From positions 1 to 35,367 of IMG/VR virus record IMGVR_UViG_3300036985_004952: a stretch of 35,367 bases of DNA. One strand, given 5' to 3'. Below, in pieces: positions 6,696-14,411 of the stretch (positions are counted from its first letter, which is position 1; every line of letters begins with the position of its first letter). A program made the translations under genes and the position numbers. This stretch comes from a virus. The notes under the pieces are model-generated. The model saw nothing but the letters and a program-made list of their open reading frames with translations, was not told the DNA's origin and ran no database searches.

Positions 6696-7120
6696 TTTAC
6701 GCGCAGTATTTGTTTTCTATTCTTTCCAATTCTTTTTAATGATACATGCACCCATGCCGGATTATTATTATCCCCGAACTCCCAAATTAATTGGTCAAAT
6801 TCAAGATTGTCTTTTACAAAATCATAAATAATTTTGTTTGTCAAATCTCCGAATATATCTGCATCAATATCTATTGCTTCGCCGGACATGTGCTGCGAAT
6901 TTTTGGCACCGCCTATTTTCTTATTCAATAATTCACAACGATAAAAAGATGAGATACCAATGGGCCGGTTGAAATGCTTTCTAATTGGCTCAAAAACATT
7001 TTCTGCGACATGTTTCATGTTCGCTAATATTTCTGCATCTGTTGTTTTGTTTTTTATGCCATGCCTAATGGCTGATTGGCTTTTAAATGCTTCTTCTTCT
7101 GATATGTGTTTACTTATCAT
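6692..7120 (-). CDS. Peptidase M15 endolysin
   Basis: 142 aa, the usual size for M15_3-type phage endolysins (D-Ala-D-Ala carboxypeptidase or L-Ala-D-Glu endopeptidase fold). Motifs: SFYRCELLNKKIGG, SQHMSGEAIDID with zinc ligands His77 and Asp84, and WVHVS with His125. It cleaves peptide cross-links of peptidoglycan. There is no signal peptide, so it needs the holin encoded just upstream. Stop and next start overlap as ATGA with the phosphoesterase. Confidence 0.88.
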   Translation of the reverse strand: MISKHISEEEAFKSQSAIRHGIKNKTTDAEILANMKHVAENVFEPIRKHFNRPIGISSFYRCELLNKKIGGAKNSQHMSGEAIDIDADIFGDLTNKIIYDFVKDNLEFDQLIWEFGDNNNPAWVHVSLKRIGKNRKQILRVK

Positions 7121-7150
7121 GGCTTTAAGGTTTAAAACAAAGGTAAGATT

Positions 7151-7522
7151 TTATTTATCTTTTAAGAATTGTTTGAAAATACTTTTGCCGGTAATAGCTG
7201 TTAAATTTTCATCTAAAGATTTTAACTCAATCATGGCAACCAATCCACTAACTATTTTCATGACTTCCATATCTGTTAAAAAAATATTTTGCATCACAAA
7301 TGCAATTAAGATTGCGGCCATGTATCCAAATCCTTTCATGATTGTTGGTCGCATCTTCTTGGATGTTATTTCTTCGCCGCGTTTTCTTGCTGCCAAAATA
7401 CCGGTAACAAAATCCATCGTAACCAAAAAACCAATTCCAATCATAATTGGATATGCAGGTGCAAAATAAACTACTAAAAATGTTAAAATCAAATTGATAT
7501 TATTTAAAAGATAATTTTTCAT
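7151..7522 (-). CDS. Phage holin
   Basis: 123 aa with three hydrophobic segments: INLILTFLVVYFAPAYPIMI, IGIGFLVTMDFVTGILAA and MAAILIAFVMQNIFL. The layout and the DFVTGILAARKRGE loop resemble the toxin-secretion/phage-lysis holin family, which makes inner-membrane lesions to release endolysin. The start is the ATG at 7522 (MKNYLLNNIN), which shares a base with the upstream stop (TAATG). A longer in-frame start at 7570 would add 16 basic residues inside the upstream gene. Confidence 0.85.
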   Translation of the reverse strand: MKNYLLNNINLILTFLVVYFAPAYPIMIGIGFLVTMDFVTGILAARKRGEEITSKKMRPTIMKGFGYMAAILIAFVMQNIFLTDMEVMKIVSGLVAMIELKSLDENLTAITGKSIFKQFLKDK

Positions 7523-7881
7523 TACTCTAATATTATGTATTCTCCTGCTTCTGTTAAAATGTATTTGCAATCCTGCGTAATTAAAAAATTACCGCCTGCA
7601 TCTTCAATACTATTTACGCGTAAATTATCTTCAAAAACTAATATTGCATTTTCCGGATTATAATTTGAATAATTATCTTGTCCGTAAATTTTTAAAATCC
7701 ATGTGCCAACTTCTAAATCTTCATTAACAATAAAAGAAAAGAAATCACATTCTATGGCTGTGTAAATATTTTTAACTTCTGTGCAACCATTATTCTTTGT
7801 AAAGACAAACAAATAATAATCATGCGTTTCTTCAAGAAATAATGTTAATTTGGTATCAAGATTTTGGTAAATGTTAATCAT
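7522..7881 (-). CDS. Hypothetical protein, possible minor structural protein, 119 aa
   Basis: Not recognised. Mostly beta (LTLFLEETHDYYLFVFTKN, GTWILKIYGQDNY) and ends LTEAGEYIILE. A related end, LITEAGDDILTENNF, closes the 736-aa tail hub protein (21833-24043). This repeated E-A-G-(D/E) strand motif recurs in Bacteroidota phage structural proteins in my experience of the families, so a virion role is possible. It is adjacent to the connector gene with no gap and shares a base with the holin start. Confidence 0.65.
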   Translation of the reverse strand: MINIYQNLDTKLTLFLEETHDYYLFVFTKNNGCTEVKNIYTAIECDFFSFIVNEDLEVGTWILKIYGQDNYSNYNPENAILVFEDNLRVNSIEDAGGNFLITQDCKYILTEAGEYIILE

Positions 7882-8388
7882 TTAGCTAATCCCCCATGTG
7901 CTTCTTGAATTCTCTGTGTGGTCTTCGCAATCGTTACAATTTGATTGGTCAAATAAAGGATTTAAATCAATATTTAATTTCATCCATTCAAACATTTCGT
8001 TTGCATAGTTTCGCGCCATGTTTGTCCAATAATCTGCTTGCTTTGCGTTCGTATCAAAATCAATAAATTCTGATTCATCAGTAAATTTACGGACAACGCT
8101 TTCTTTGGTAACTTGCACAGAATGAAAAAATAATAAATCTGCGTAAGCATAGCAAACATGTACTCGCTGTAAATAGCAAAGCAATGCTTCGTTCGCTGCG
8201 GTTAATTCATCATCTTCAATCTGTTGGCACAATTCATCAAATAAATCTTGGCACAGCAAAGGATTAATATATTTTACCTGCGTATTATTTATCGCAATAT
8301 CTATATTTTGACTTTCAACATTTCTTGATAATGGAACTACGCCATAGAAATTTTCTTGTTGGATAAATTGGCATTTGCAACAACTCAT
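7882..8388 (-). CDS. Head-tail connector-like protein (DUF6712-like)
   Basis: 168 aa. The helical core INPLLCQDLFDELCQQIEDDELTAANEALLCYLQ followed by a Tyr/Ala-rich helix (VHVCYAYADLLFFHSVQV) resembles DUF6712, common next to portal genes in Bacteroidota phages and thought to be a gp6-like adaptor. It starts in ATGA overlap with the portal gene. It is unusually rich in cysteine: MSCCKC at the N-terminus and CNDC near the C-terminus, about nine in all, which might bind metal or form disulfides in the virion. Confidence 0.72.
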   Translation of the reverse strand: MSCCKCQFIQQENFYGVVPLSRNVESQNIDIAINNTQVKYINPLLCQDLFDELCQQIEDDELTAANEALLCYLQRVHVCYAYADLLFFHSVQVTKESVVRKFTDESEFIDFDTNAKQADYWTNMARNYANEMFEWMKLNIDLNPLFDQSNCNDCEDHTENSRSTWGIS

Positions 8389-9815
8389 GGAAGTGGATTT
8401 ATAGGTGTAACAATATCTGATGGTTTCTTACCGAGCAAACCTGCAAGGCTTCTTATTTCTTCTTGCGACATACTTTCTAAAACTTTGTTTGCAACCAATG
8501 GCGATAATGCATTGATGTTGTCAATTATGTTTGTAGCTTTTGTATTTAATTGAACTTCTTTGGCACCATATCCAAACGCGCTTCTAATTTCTTCTTCTGT
8601 GAAAGATGTTGCAAACGCATCTGCGATAAAACCTAATGGAATTGAATTTGAAACTGAAATAATGGTACCATCGTAATCTTCCATCATCTTTGCTAAATTA
8701 TTTAATTCAAACATCAAAAGGTTTTGGTCATGTTTGATAATTGCGTTCTGATAGTATAATGTAGCATCTGCCAATTCTTTTGCTGTGCCTAATTTGCCGG
8801 AAACTTGTATGCCTGCCAATACCGGCGGAACTTGGAATGCGGTTGCAATGTGGTCGCGAATTAAATTTGATAATGCAATGTACATTTCATGCGATGTGCT
8901 TTGCGAGAAAGGAACAATCTGTATGCTGCCTTCTTTAGCTGCGCCATCTAATATTGCAAACTTTCCGCCATTGTCTGCGCCGGTTAATCTATCTTCAATA
9001 TAGTTACGCAAACTATCTTTCATTGGAACGCCATTTTCATCAACGCCATCTAATTTCCAAGGGACATAAACGATAAATGCCGGTGCAAATGAATTATCTA
9101 TATTGTTTGCATGGAAGTTTTGAATTTGTGCATCTGCATAAATCCATTTCAATGCCGATGCGTATTTCGGTTGAGAATAATATACTTGTCCCGGTTTATA
9201 TCGTCTAATGTATTTTAATGCGCCATTCCATTTTTGAAAATCATCGTATAAACCATTAAGACTAAAATTATAAATTTTAGATTTAGTTTGGATATCGTTG
9301 AATAAATCAATTGCAATAGCTTTGTATCTTTTTAATTTATTTTCTTGCTGCCAATTACTTGATAATTTTGCATAAGTAATTTCGCTGTCTTTGTCATTTG
9401 GAACGCCTAATCTTATGGTTGAAAAATCTTGACTTTTAACTTTAGTTAAAAAACCATTAATATTGAATTCCAAAATTAATCCTAAACTTTCAAAATATGC
9501 CATGTCATAGCAAACTCTTTGATAGAAAGAATCATTAAAAACCAATTTTAATTTTTCTGCGAATGCGCTCGGCTGATTATTTGGCGTTTCAAAATTCAAT
9601 CCATCTCCATACAAAAATTTTGCATGCGTTTCAACGCAAGAATTTGCAATCGGCGATGTCTGAACTGATTTTATTATCTCTTGTGGAAAATTATTGTTTA
9701 ATCCAAAACGAATTATCCCCCTTGAAACATCATCTGTTTGATTAAAGATAGTTAAATCGGCCGGTGCTTTGGCTTGAAATAAAAAATAATTATCTGATAT
9801 TTGCGTTAGTTCCAT
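8385..9815 (-). CDS. Portal protein
   Basis: 476 aa, a normal length for HK97-type portals. The diagnostic region is the helix and turn LIRDHIATAFQVPPVLAGI (about residues 336-354) followed by LGTAKELADATLYYQNAI, which matches the portal stem/crown pattern around the conserved VPP. The portal forms the dodecameric gate for DNA entry at the capsid vertex. It is encoded about 17 kb downstream of the large terminase, behind the tail, capsid and glycan modules, rather than next to terminase. A TAAATTTG box lies 7 nt upstream of the start but no -33 box is seen. Confidence 0.88.
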   Translation of the reverse strand: MELTQISDNYFLFQAKAPADLTIFNQTDDVSRGIIRFGLNNNFPQEIIKSVQTSPIANSCVETHAKFLYGDGLNFETPNNQPSAFAEKLKLVFNDSFYQRVCYDMAYFESLGLILEFNINGFLTKVKSQDFSTIRLGVPNDKDSEITYAKLSSNWQQENKLKRYKAIAIDLFNDIQTKSKIYNFSLNGLYDDFQKWNGALKYIRRYKPGQVYYSQPKYASALKWIYADAQIQNFHANNIDNSFAPAFIVYVPWKLDGVDENGVPMKDSLRNYIEDRLTGADNGGKFAILDGAAKEGSIQIVPFSQSTSHEMYIALSNLIRDHIATAFQVPPVLAGIQVSGKLGTAKELADATLYYQNAIIKHDQNLLMFELNNLAKMMEDYDGTIISVSNSIPLGFIADAFATSFTEEEIRSAFGYGAKEVQLNTKATNIIDNINALSPLVANKVLESMSQEEIRSLAGLLGKKPSDIVTPINPLP

Positions 9816-9862
9816 ATTGTTACAAATTTATTGATATTTAAGTCTAAACTTTTGCAATTTTT

Positions 9863-10588
9863 TTACAAATTAAAATGGTTTGGAACATCTATTGTGCTGT
9901 GGTTTTTAAAATGTATCATCTCGCCGGTTGTTTCAAATTTATCCCACAAATGATGTTGCCCTGCAAATGCAGATGCCGAACTTGAATTGCGTAATTTACG
10001 CGCAATGCTTTCGCGGACAAAAGAATAATGATGCATGCGCAGCCAATCAATTTCTTCATGAACTTCAAATGTGTTTGTTCTTCTTGTCGGGTCAGCAAAT
10101 GCAGGGTATCTTCTGTCAAAACACATTATTGTTTCCGGATAAATTTTGTGAATAAATGGCACAAAATAATCCTCATCCGGAACGATTTGTTTTGTTGGAT
10201 ATTTATAATATGTTTTCAACTTGCAATAAGAAGCATCTAAATCTTTTTCATAGACAATTTGTTTTGCTGCTTCAAAATGATGTGGAAAATACATTTCATC
10301 GCAATCCATTTGGATAAAATGTGTGCAACCAATCATTCTTGCTAACTGCAATCCTCTATTCCTTTTGTAAGTTTCATTCCATTGCGCAGATGCATCTAAT
10401 TTTGGAATATAAAATTCATTAAAATCTAATATCTCAAATGGTATATTCGGCTCGTATATCTCGCCTATGTTACTCATGTTCTGATAGATAACAATTACCG
10501 CATCTAAATGCGGTTTAATTAATTCAATAGAGCGGCGCAAATGCTCATCGCCATCCCAAACATTCCAAATGCCGGCTAACTTATTCAT
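9863..10588 (-). CDS. GT-A family glycosyltransferase
   Basis: 241 aa. Begins with a strand and helix (KLAGIWNVWDGDEHLRRSI), then DAVIVIYQN, then FIQMDCDEMYFPHHF (about residues 91-105), where DCDE fits the metal-binding DxD of GT-A enzymes. A following HEEIDWLRMHHYSFVRESI region resembles acceptor-side segments in GT2/GT92-like proteins of phage and capsule clusters. It would transfer a sugar from a nucleotide donor, acceptor unknown. It is the last gene of the glycan island and overlaps the membrane protein gene by 8 nt. Confidence 0.8.
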   Translation of the reverse strand: MNKLAGIWNVWDGDEHLRRSIELIKPHLDAVIVIYQNMSNIGEIYEPNIPFEILDFNEFYIPKLDASAQWNETYKRNRGLQLARMIGCTHFIQMDCDEMYFPHHFEAAKQIVYEKDLDASYCKLKTYYKYPTKQIVPDEDYFVPFIHKIYPETIMCFDRRYPAFADPTRRTNTFEVHEEIDWLRMHHYSFVRESIARKLRNSSSASAFAGQHHLWDKFETTGEMIHFKNHSTIDVPNHFNL

Positions 10589-10856
10589 AATGAGAAGATA
10601 AAATTCCTATTAAATAATTTAATCCGGCTGCTATAATTGCCACCGGTATTAATTGTGAATTAAAACCATAAAATATTGGATACCAAAATAAAGTATGGAA
10701 CGATGCCATACATGTAAGACACAAACAAATAGGCTTCCCTAATATTGCAGGCAATTTAGCTGCGGCCCTTTGTATGAAAAACATTATTTGTCCAAATCTT
10801 GTAACTTGATAAAATCCAAAACAAAGTAAACTGATAATAAATGCTTTTTCTATCAT
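10581..10856 (-). CDS. Small membrane protein with Cys pair (DUF1360-like)
   Basis: 91 aa with three hydrophobic segments: IEKAFIISLLCFGFYQV, PICLCLTCMASFHTLFWYPIF and LIPVAIIAAGLNYLIGIL. The centre has PICLCLTCMASFHT, resembling the Cys-containing segment of DUF1360-type membrane proteins. It lies inside the glycan island with an ATGA overlap to the glycosyltransferase before it. A membrane partner suggests that at least part of the island acts at the host envelope. Confidence 0.7.
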   Translation of the reverse strand: MIEKAFIISLLCFGFYQVTRFGQIMFFIQRAAAKLPAILGKPICLCLTCMASFHTLFWYPIFYGFNSQLIPVAIIAAGLNYLIGILSSHYE

Positions 10857-11482
10857 AATAAAATTCCTTTCATTTCATTTGGCACATACTGCGGAAAGAT
10901 AAATTCATGCGGATGCTTTTTCATAAGGTATAAAATGTTTCTTTTTTGCTGTTCCCATTTTTTTTCGCCTTTATAATTGCGCAACCTTTCAAAATCATTG
11001 TGCATTATGTAATTAAAATTAAATAATTGTTTTTTAATTAACTTCTTTCTTGTCAATCCAATGTATAAATCTACATCTTCGCCGCCATATCCAATAAAGT
11101 TTTCATCGTATCCAATAAAATCTTCTCTTTTAACTATGCAATTCCCGCTGCAATGTGGCTCGCCGGTATAATAGCAACCGGCTTCTAAATTTAATTCATC
11201 AAAAAAGTTACTTTCAAAAATAGTATCTGCATCTGCAAACAATATCCAATCTGATTTGCATTGCGCTGCTCCAATATTCCGCGCCGCAGAAAGATTAAAA
11301 CCTTTAGCTTCAACCATTATCCCGATAGCATTGTTTTTAGCCCATCTGTAAGCTAATATATCTCCATAGGCAACAATTATAACGCGGATATCCTTTCGTT
11401 GCCCTATCGCCTTTAATAGAGTTACATAAGATTTGCGCAAATGCGGCAATCTATCTTTGCAAGTAATTACAATATCTATCAT
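10853..11482 (-). CDS. GT2/GT27-like glycosyltransferase
   Basis: 209 aa. Begins IDIVITCKDRLPHLRKSY, then RVIIVAYGD, then FNLSAARNIGAAQCKSDWILFADADTIF (about residues 63-90), where DAD is the metal-binding motif, and later IGYGGEDVDLYIGLTRKKL, the acceptor-side ED motif of galactosyltransferase-like GT-A enzymes. I chose the ATG at 11482 since it overlaps the methyltransferase stop as ATGA. The longer start at 11512 would overlap by 34 nt. Confidence 0.85.
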   Translation of the reverse strand: MIDIVITCKDRLPHLRKSYVTLLKAIGQRKDIRVIIVAYGDILAYRWAKNNAIGIMVEAKGFNLSAARNIGAAQCKSDWILFADADTIFESNFFDELNLEAGCYYTGEPHCSGNCIVKREDFIGYDENFIGYGGEDVDLYIGLTRKKLIKKQLFNFNYIMHNDFERLRNYKGEKKWEQQKRNILYLMKKHPHEFIFPQYVPNEMKGILL

Positions 11483-12018
11483 TTTACTACTAAAATTCCA
11501 ATGCCGCCCCATGCGCCATCGCCATCAATTATTTCGTATGCTTCAAATCTTTCATCTTTATTAATTTCATCCCAAAATAAATCCACTCTGCAAAACAATT
11601 CGCGATGCAATGGCGTATCTAAAATATCATGGAAAGCAATTACGCCGCCTTTCCTAACTAATTTATGATATAATTGAAAATCTGCTTTTACGCCTGCGTA
11701 ACTATGGTCGCCATCTATCATTAAAAAATCAATCTTTGTATTTTTACCGCCGATTCCGTCTTTTAATATTGGCAATGCTTTTTGACTATCTTCAATTATG
11801 TAAGTTACACCTTCCAATCCCGAACGCTCTTCTAAATCAATTGAAAAAACTTGTTCAAATATTTCTTTATAAGCATACAAGCATCCGCCATCGTAGCTGC
11901 CTATTTCAACTGCAATTTTTTTGCTCTGCATGCTATCTAAAAATATTAATAGCTTTTCTAATTCTTTTGGATGTTGCTGTGCTTTGTTTTCTAATGCTAA
12001 TTTTACTAATTTTTTCAT
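11479..12018 (-). CDS. SAM-dependent class I methyltransferase
   Basis: 179 aa. Motif I is VEIGSYDGG (about residues 37-45), an acidic residue ends the second strand (FSIDLEE, Asp61), and the later DFLMIDGDHSYAGVKADF and GGVIAFHDI segments match the Methyltransf_24 / cephalosporin-hydroxylase-like group, often found in glycan clusters. No DNA-methyltransferase motif (PCQ, DPPY) is present, so it more likely methylates a sugar or small molecule than DNA bases. It lies between glycosyltransferases, 2 nt after the upstream stop. Confidence 0.82.
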   Translation of the reverse strand: MKKLVKLALENKAQQHPKELEKLLIFLDSMQSKKIAVEIGSYDGGCLYAYKEIFEQVFSIDLEERSGLEGVTYIIEDSQKALPILKDGIGGKNTKIDFLMIDGDHSYAGVKADFQLYHKLVRKGGVIAFHDILDTPLHRELFCRVDLFWDEINKDERFEAYEIIDGDGAWGGIGILVVK

Positions 12019-12020
12019 TT

Positions 12021-12674
12021 TTAAATTGTTCTATGATGGTTAAAATATGCGTTCCCTTTGCTTCCCCATTGACATGGAGATGGTTTTAATTGTATGCCGG
12101 CTTCAATTGCTAAATTTGTCAAGATAGATTGGTCATGTCTATGGGCCTTAAATTTTGATATTTGAATTTCTTTTTTATATTCATCATTCACAAACATAAG
12201 ATTTGAGCAATTATAAAAATAATCTGTCAAAAATGTTTGTGTCGCTTCTGTGTTTTTATAAATTTGGATTGCTGCATTGGCTTGCAATTGGTCTAATCCG
12301 GAATAAATTCCCATGCCATAATAGCATTCTGACTTGCAATATTCGTGATGCGATTGCCCATTATTATAAAGAATAATATCTTCATTACTTTTAATTAATT
12401 CTAATGGATTTTTCAAGACTTCAATTGTTGCATCCAAATAAATTAAATAATCATCGGCCGGCATTGCATCCAATGTCTTTGAAATTAAATAAGGTTTCCA
12501 CAGCCACCATCCAAATCCTTTGCTATTTAAAAAATGCTGCGGATATAATTCTATTACATTGAGAATATGAAATTCATTGTATGTAATAACGCTCGCATAA
12601 TCCTGCGCAGATGCGCGGAGCCGGCCCATTGCATTGACATATTCTTTTGTTCCAAATGTTATTATCTTTGGCAT
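12021..12674 (-). CDS. Putative glycosyltransferase
   Basis: 217 aa. Key features are GFGWWLWKPYLISKTLDAM (about residues 53-71), DDYLIYLDATIEV (about 74-86, a DxD-like position), and a C-terminal FKAHRHDQSILTNLAIEAG that resembles the acceptor loop in capsule glycosyltransferases. This W-W-W-K-P pattern is common in phage and giant-virus glycosyltransferase-like proteins. Donor and acceptor are unknown. It overlaps the GT10-like gene by 13 nt. Confidence 0.75.
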   Translation of the reverse strand: MPKIITFGTKEYVNAMGRLRASAQDYASVITYNEFHILNVIELYPQHFLNSKGFGWWLWKPYLISKTLDAMPADDYLIYLDATIEVLKNPLELIKSNEDIILYNNGQSHHEYCKSECYYGMGIYSGLDQLQANAAIQIYKNTEATQTFLTDYFYNCSNLMFVNDEYKKEIQISKFKAHRHDQSILTNLAIEAGIQLKPSPCQWGSKGNAYFNHHRTI

Positions 12675-13441
12675 TTGCTTAAAATATAATTCAATATATT
12701 TAATTCATCAAAATAAAAATCTTTTTGCTCTTGGACTAAACTTGCGCCATCTCCTAAAGTAAATAATTCAATAAATGCTGTTAGATTATCAATTGTGTTT
12801 TCTTTTATAGCATGATATGGAATTGGTACCGCGCCGCAAATAATTATATCCCAAAACTTTTCTGAAACATAAAATTCCTGCTCGCAATTTTCAATCGCGA
12901 TAGAAGTATGGTATTCTAATAATCCTTGACTTTTATTTTCAATTGCGCCTTTCCACCTGCTATCAAATACATTCCAATCTTTTCCGTAAATATCAATCGG
13001 CAAATTGGTATCTAAAATCTGATGCACTAAATTATTTCTGAACTCGTATAATGTGCCATCTTGCGCTTGATGCTGTGCCACAATGAAGCTGCATGGTTTT
13101 TTCTTTTCAACTTTTAAATTAATTGCTTCTTCGTAATCTAATCCCGTCCAATTGAACATCATTGGCAATTGGTTATTCGTTGGCGAAATAAATTCCGCAC
13201 ATTTACCATTCCAATCAAAAAAATTTGTACTCCATGCCGGCTCTTGCGCCAATACAAAAATATTTTCTTTGCTTACTTTAATATCGCCATCCCAATTATT
13301 GAAAATAAATAGCATGTCGTAGCTATCATCGTAAACAAATTCAAAATTAATGGCAAATTCTTTTGGTGCAAATTGCCTAATGACCTCACTTGTCAATCTT
13401 TTACTATCAGCGTAATTGCTGACTAACCTAATTTTTAACAT
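12662..13441 (-). CDS. GT10-like (fucosyltransferase family) glycosyltransferase
   Basis: 259 aa. The C-terminal domain carries the alpha-1,3-fucosyltransferase signature: SIAIENCEQEF then YVSEKFWDIIICGAVPI (residues 180-207), corresponding to the F-x-N-S/C...Y-V-T-E-K...G-x-V-P block that binds GDP-fucose. The N-terminal half has the strand/helix pattern of a GT-B fold (DMLFIFNNWDGD, IFVLAQEPAW). It would add fucose or a related sugar. Human and bacterial GT10 enzymes are longer, so this is a compact version. Confidence 0.82.
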   Translation of the reverse strand: MLKIRLVSNYADSKRLTSEVIRQFAPKEFAINFEFVYDDSYDMLFIFNNWDGDIKVSKENIFVLAQEPAWSTNFFDWNGKCAEFISPTNNQLPMMFNWTGLDYEEAINLKVEKKKPCSFIVAQHQAQDGTLYEFRNNLVHQILDTNLPIDIYGKDWNVFDSRWKGAIENKSQGLLEYHTSIAIENCEQEFYVSEKFWDIIICGAVPIPYHAIKENTIDNLTAFIELFTLGDGASLVQEQKDFYFDELNILNYILSKCQR

Positions 13442-14121
13442 AGATGCTTGATTTTAATTTTTTTAGCTGCGCAATATGTAGCGAAAAACCTTTCACAGAT
13501 GAATGAATGCATCGGATAATAAGGAACGCCGGTAACATTTTGCAATTTAGTTTTGTTTAATGAATAGGATTTGTATTTGGTATCAGAATATAATCTTTCT
13601 TGCAACCAAACATCTTCTGTGTCGGCCATTATTTCCATTAATGGTTGCAACCATGTTTGCACATAATCTTCATAGATGTCAGATTTGCTTACATGCGCAT
13701 TCTGATAGATTGTAGGCATATCAATTTGGCTTATTTTAAAGCCATTAAAACGATTAAAAATATGCTGCGCAGTTTGTATTATGCCGGCATGCCATTGCTC
13801 TGCTACGCGCCACAAATTCGCCTGCGTATGCGCTTTATAGAATGTGTATGTTTCTACATTTGGAAACTTTTGCATATCATCAAAAATGTTTTTTAACCAA
13901 TAAGAATTCTTTTTTTCAAATTGCCATGATAAAACGCCAAAATAATCACAATCTTTGTGCGCGCCTGCGCTTATTAAATCTGAAATGATATGGTTTTCAA
14001 ACGCCGGTTGTTTCGGTTTGCTTTCATACCATGTATTATCGTAAGGAATAGCAAATTCTTGTAGATACTTTTTGCTATTATCATCAAAATATATTTGATG
14101 GATTATTGTTTTTGCAGCCAT
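13435..14121 (-). CDS. Glycan-island protein, possible glycosyltransferase
   Basis: 228 aa. Begins MAAKTIIHQIYFDDN, like the first strand of many capsule glycosyltransferases (I-I-H-Q-I-W/Y). It has GVLSWQFEKKN, and ends YYPMHSFICERFFATYCAAKK, which resembles the C-terminal acceptor segment (F-x-E-R-x-F) of GT32/DUF4422-like enzymes. A clear DxD is not seen. I chose the ATG at 14121. In-frame ATGs at 14127 and 14151 lie deeper in the upstream 58-aa gene. The assignment as a sugar transferase rests mostly on context. Confidence 0.6.
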   Translation of the reverse strand: MAAKTIIHQIYFDDNSKKYLQEFAIPYDNTWYESKPKQPAFENHIISDLISAGAHKDCDYFGVLSWQFEKKNSYWLKNIFDDMQKFPNVETYTFYKAHTQANLWRVAEQWHAGIIQTAQHIFNRFNGFKISQIDMPTIYQNAHVSKSDIYEDYVQTWLQPLMEIMADTEDVWLQERLYSDTKYKSYSLNKTKLQNVTGVPYYPMHSFICERFFATYCAAKKIKIKHLC

Positions 14122-14279
14122 CTCCATGCTTTTGCGTAACAACTTCCGCATCCAACGATTAATTTATTGCCGGTCTGCTTGCGATAGGTATCAAATAAGA
14201 TTTGCCAATTTGGATTATTCTTTGCAAGCTGCATTCCGCCATTACTTACAAAATAATTTTTTAATTCTTGGATATCCAT
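14103..14279 (-). CDS. Small protein opening the glycan island, 58 aa
   Basis: An ATG-TAA frame beginning MDIQELKNYFVSNGGMQLA and ending CYAKAWRWLQKQ. It is the first open frame below the promoter at 14375-14346, and its start lies about 10 nt below a leader hairpin. The middle has VGCGSCYAKAW, a Cys-Gly-Ser-Cys pair. It overlaps the next gene by 19 nt. Codon choice matches neighbours. Function unknown. It is short enough to be missed by gene callers. Confidence 0.62.
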   Translation of the reverse strand: MDIQELKNYFVSNGGMQLAKNNPNWQILFDTYRKQTGNKLIVGCGSCYAKAWRWLQKQ

Positions 14280-14288
14280 TGGTTAAAT

Positions 14289-14341
14289 GGCTGCGGCTTT
14301 TTCCCCAAAATTTTTTTTAATGTTAATTTATAACCGCAGCC
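14289..14341 (-). promoter_or_regulatory. 5' leader hairpin of the glycan-island transcript
   Basis: CCGCAGCC (14334-14341) and GGCTGCGG (14289-14296) are perfect inverted repeats, 8 bp, with a 37-base AT-rich loop. The predicted transcription start is near 14340, so the mRNA would begin in this stem, and the stem ends 9 nt before the ATG at 14279. It is not followed by a T run, so it is not a terminator. Protection of the 5' end or translational control is a reasonable inference. Confidence 0.5.
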
Positions 14342-14345
14342 GAAA

Positions 14346-14375
14346 CAAATGTAATGATAATATTTGAAATGCAAA
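14346..14375 (-). promoter_or_regulatory. Bacteroidota-type promoter for the glycan/portal/lysis operon
   Basis: On the minus strand TTTG (14375-14372), an 18-nt spacer, then TACATTTG (14353-14346), an exact match to TTTG and TAnnTTTG. It starts directly below the terminator of the capsid operon. The transcript would cover the glycan island, portal, connectors and lysis genes down to the terminator at 4693-4663. Confidence 0.72.
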
Positions 14376-14382
14376 ATTTTTA

Positions 14383-14411
14383 CAAAAAAAAAGAGGGTCA
14401 CTGACCCTCCT
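14383..14411 (-). terminator. Strong terminator after capsid/tail-tube operon
   Basis: GAGGGTCA pairs with TGACCCTC (bases 14394-14410) with almost no loop, and the minus strand continues with nine or more T residues. This is the clearest intrinsic terminator in the genome. It ends the transcript that carries the protease, major capsid and tail-tube genes and the candidate structured RNA. Confidence 0.85.

Noticed and set aside
7138-7166. Promoter before the endolysin (TACCTTTG box)
   Set aside because: Good -7 box but no -33 TTTG within 17-21 nt; genes continue from upstream operon.
9823-9848. Promoter before the portal gene (TAAATTTG box)
   Set aside because: The -7 box is only 7 nt from the ATG and no TTTG lies 18-21 nt upstream, so start would be almost leaderless.
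9916-10119. Minus-strand 67-aa frame inside the GT-A gene
   Set aside because: Completely inside a well supported glycosyltransferase in another frame, no start context.
11479-12018. DNA methyltransferase supplying the TET-like enzyme
   Set aside because: It has only the SAM-binding motif and a GDHSYAG segment typical of small-molecule or sugar methyltransferases, with no PCQ or DPPY-type catalytic motif.
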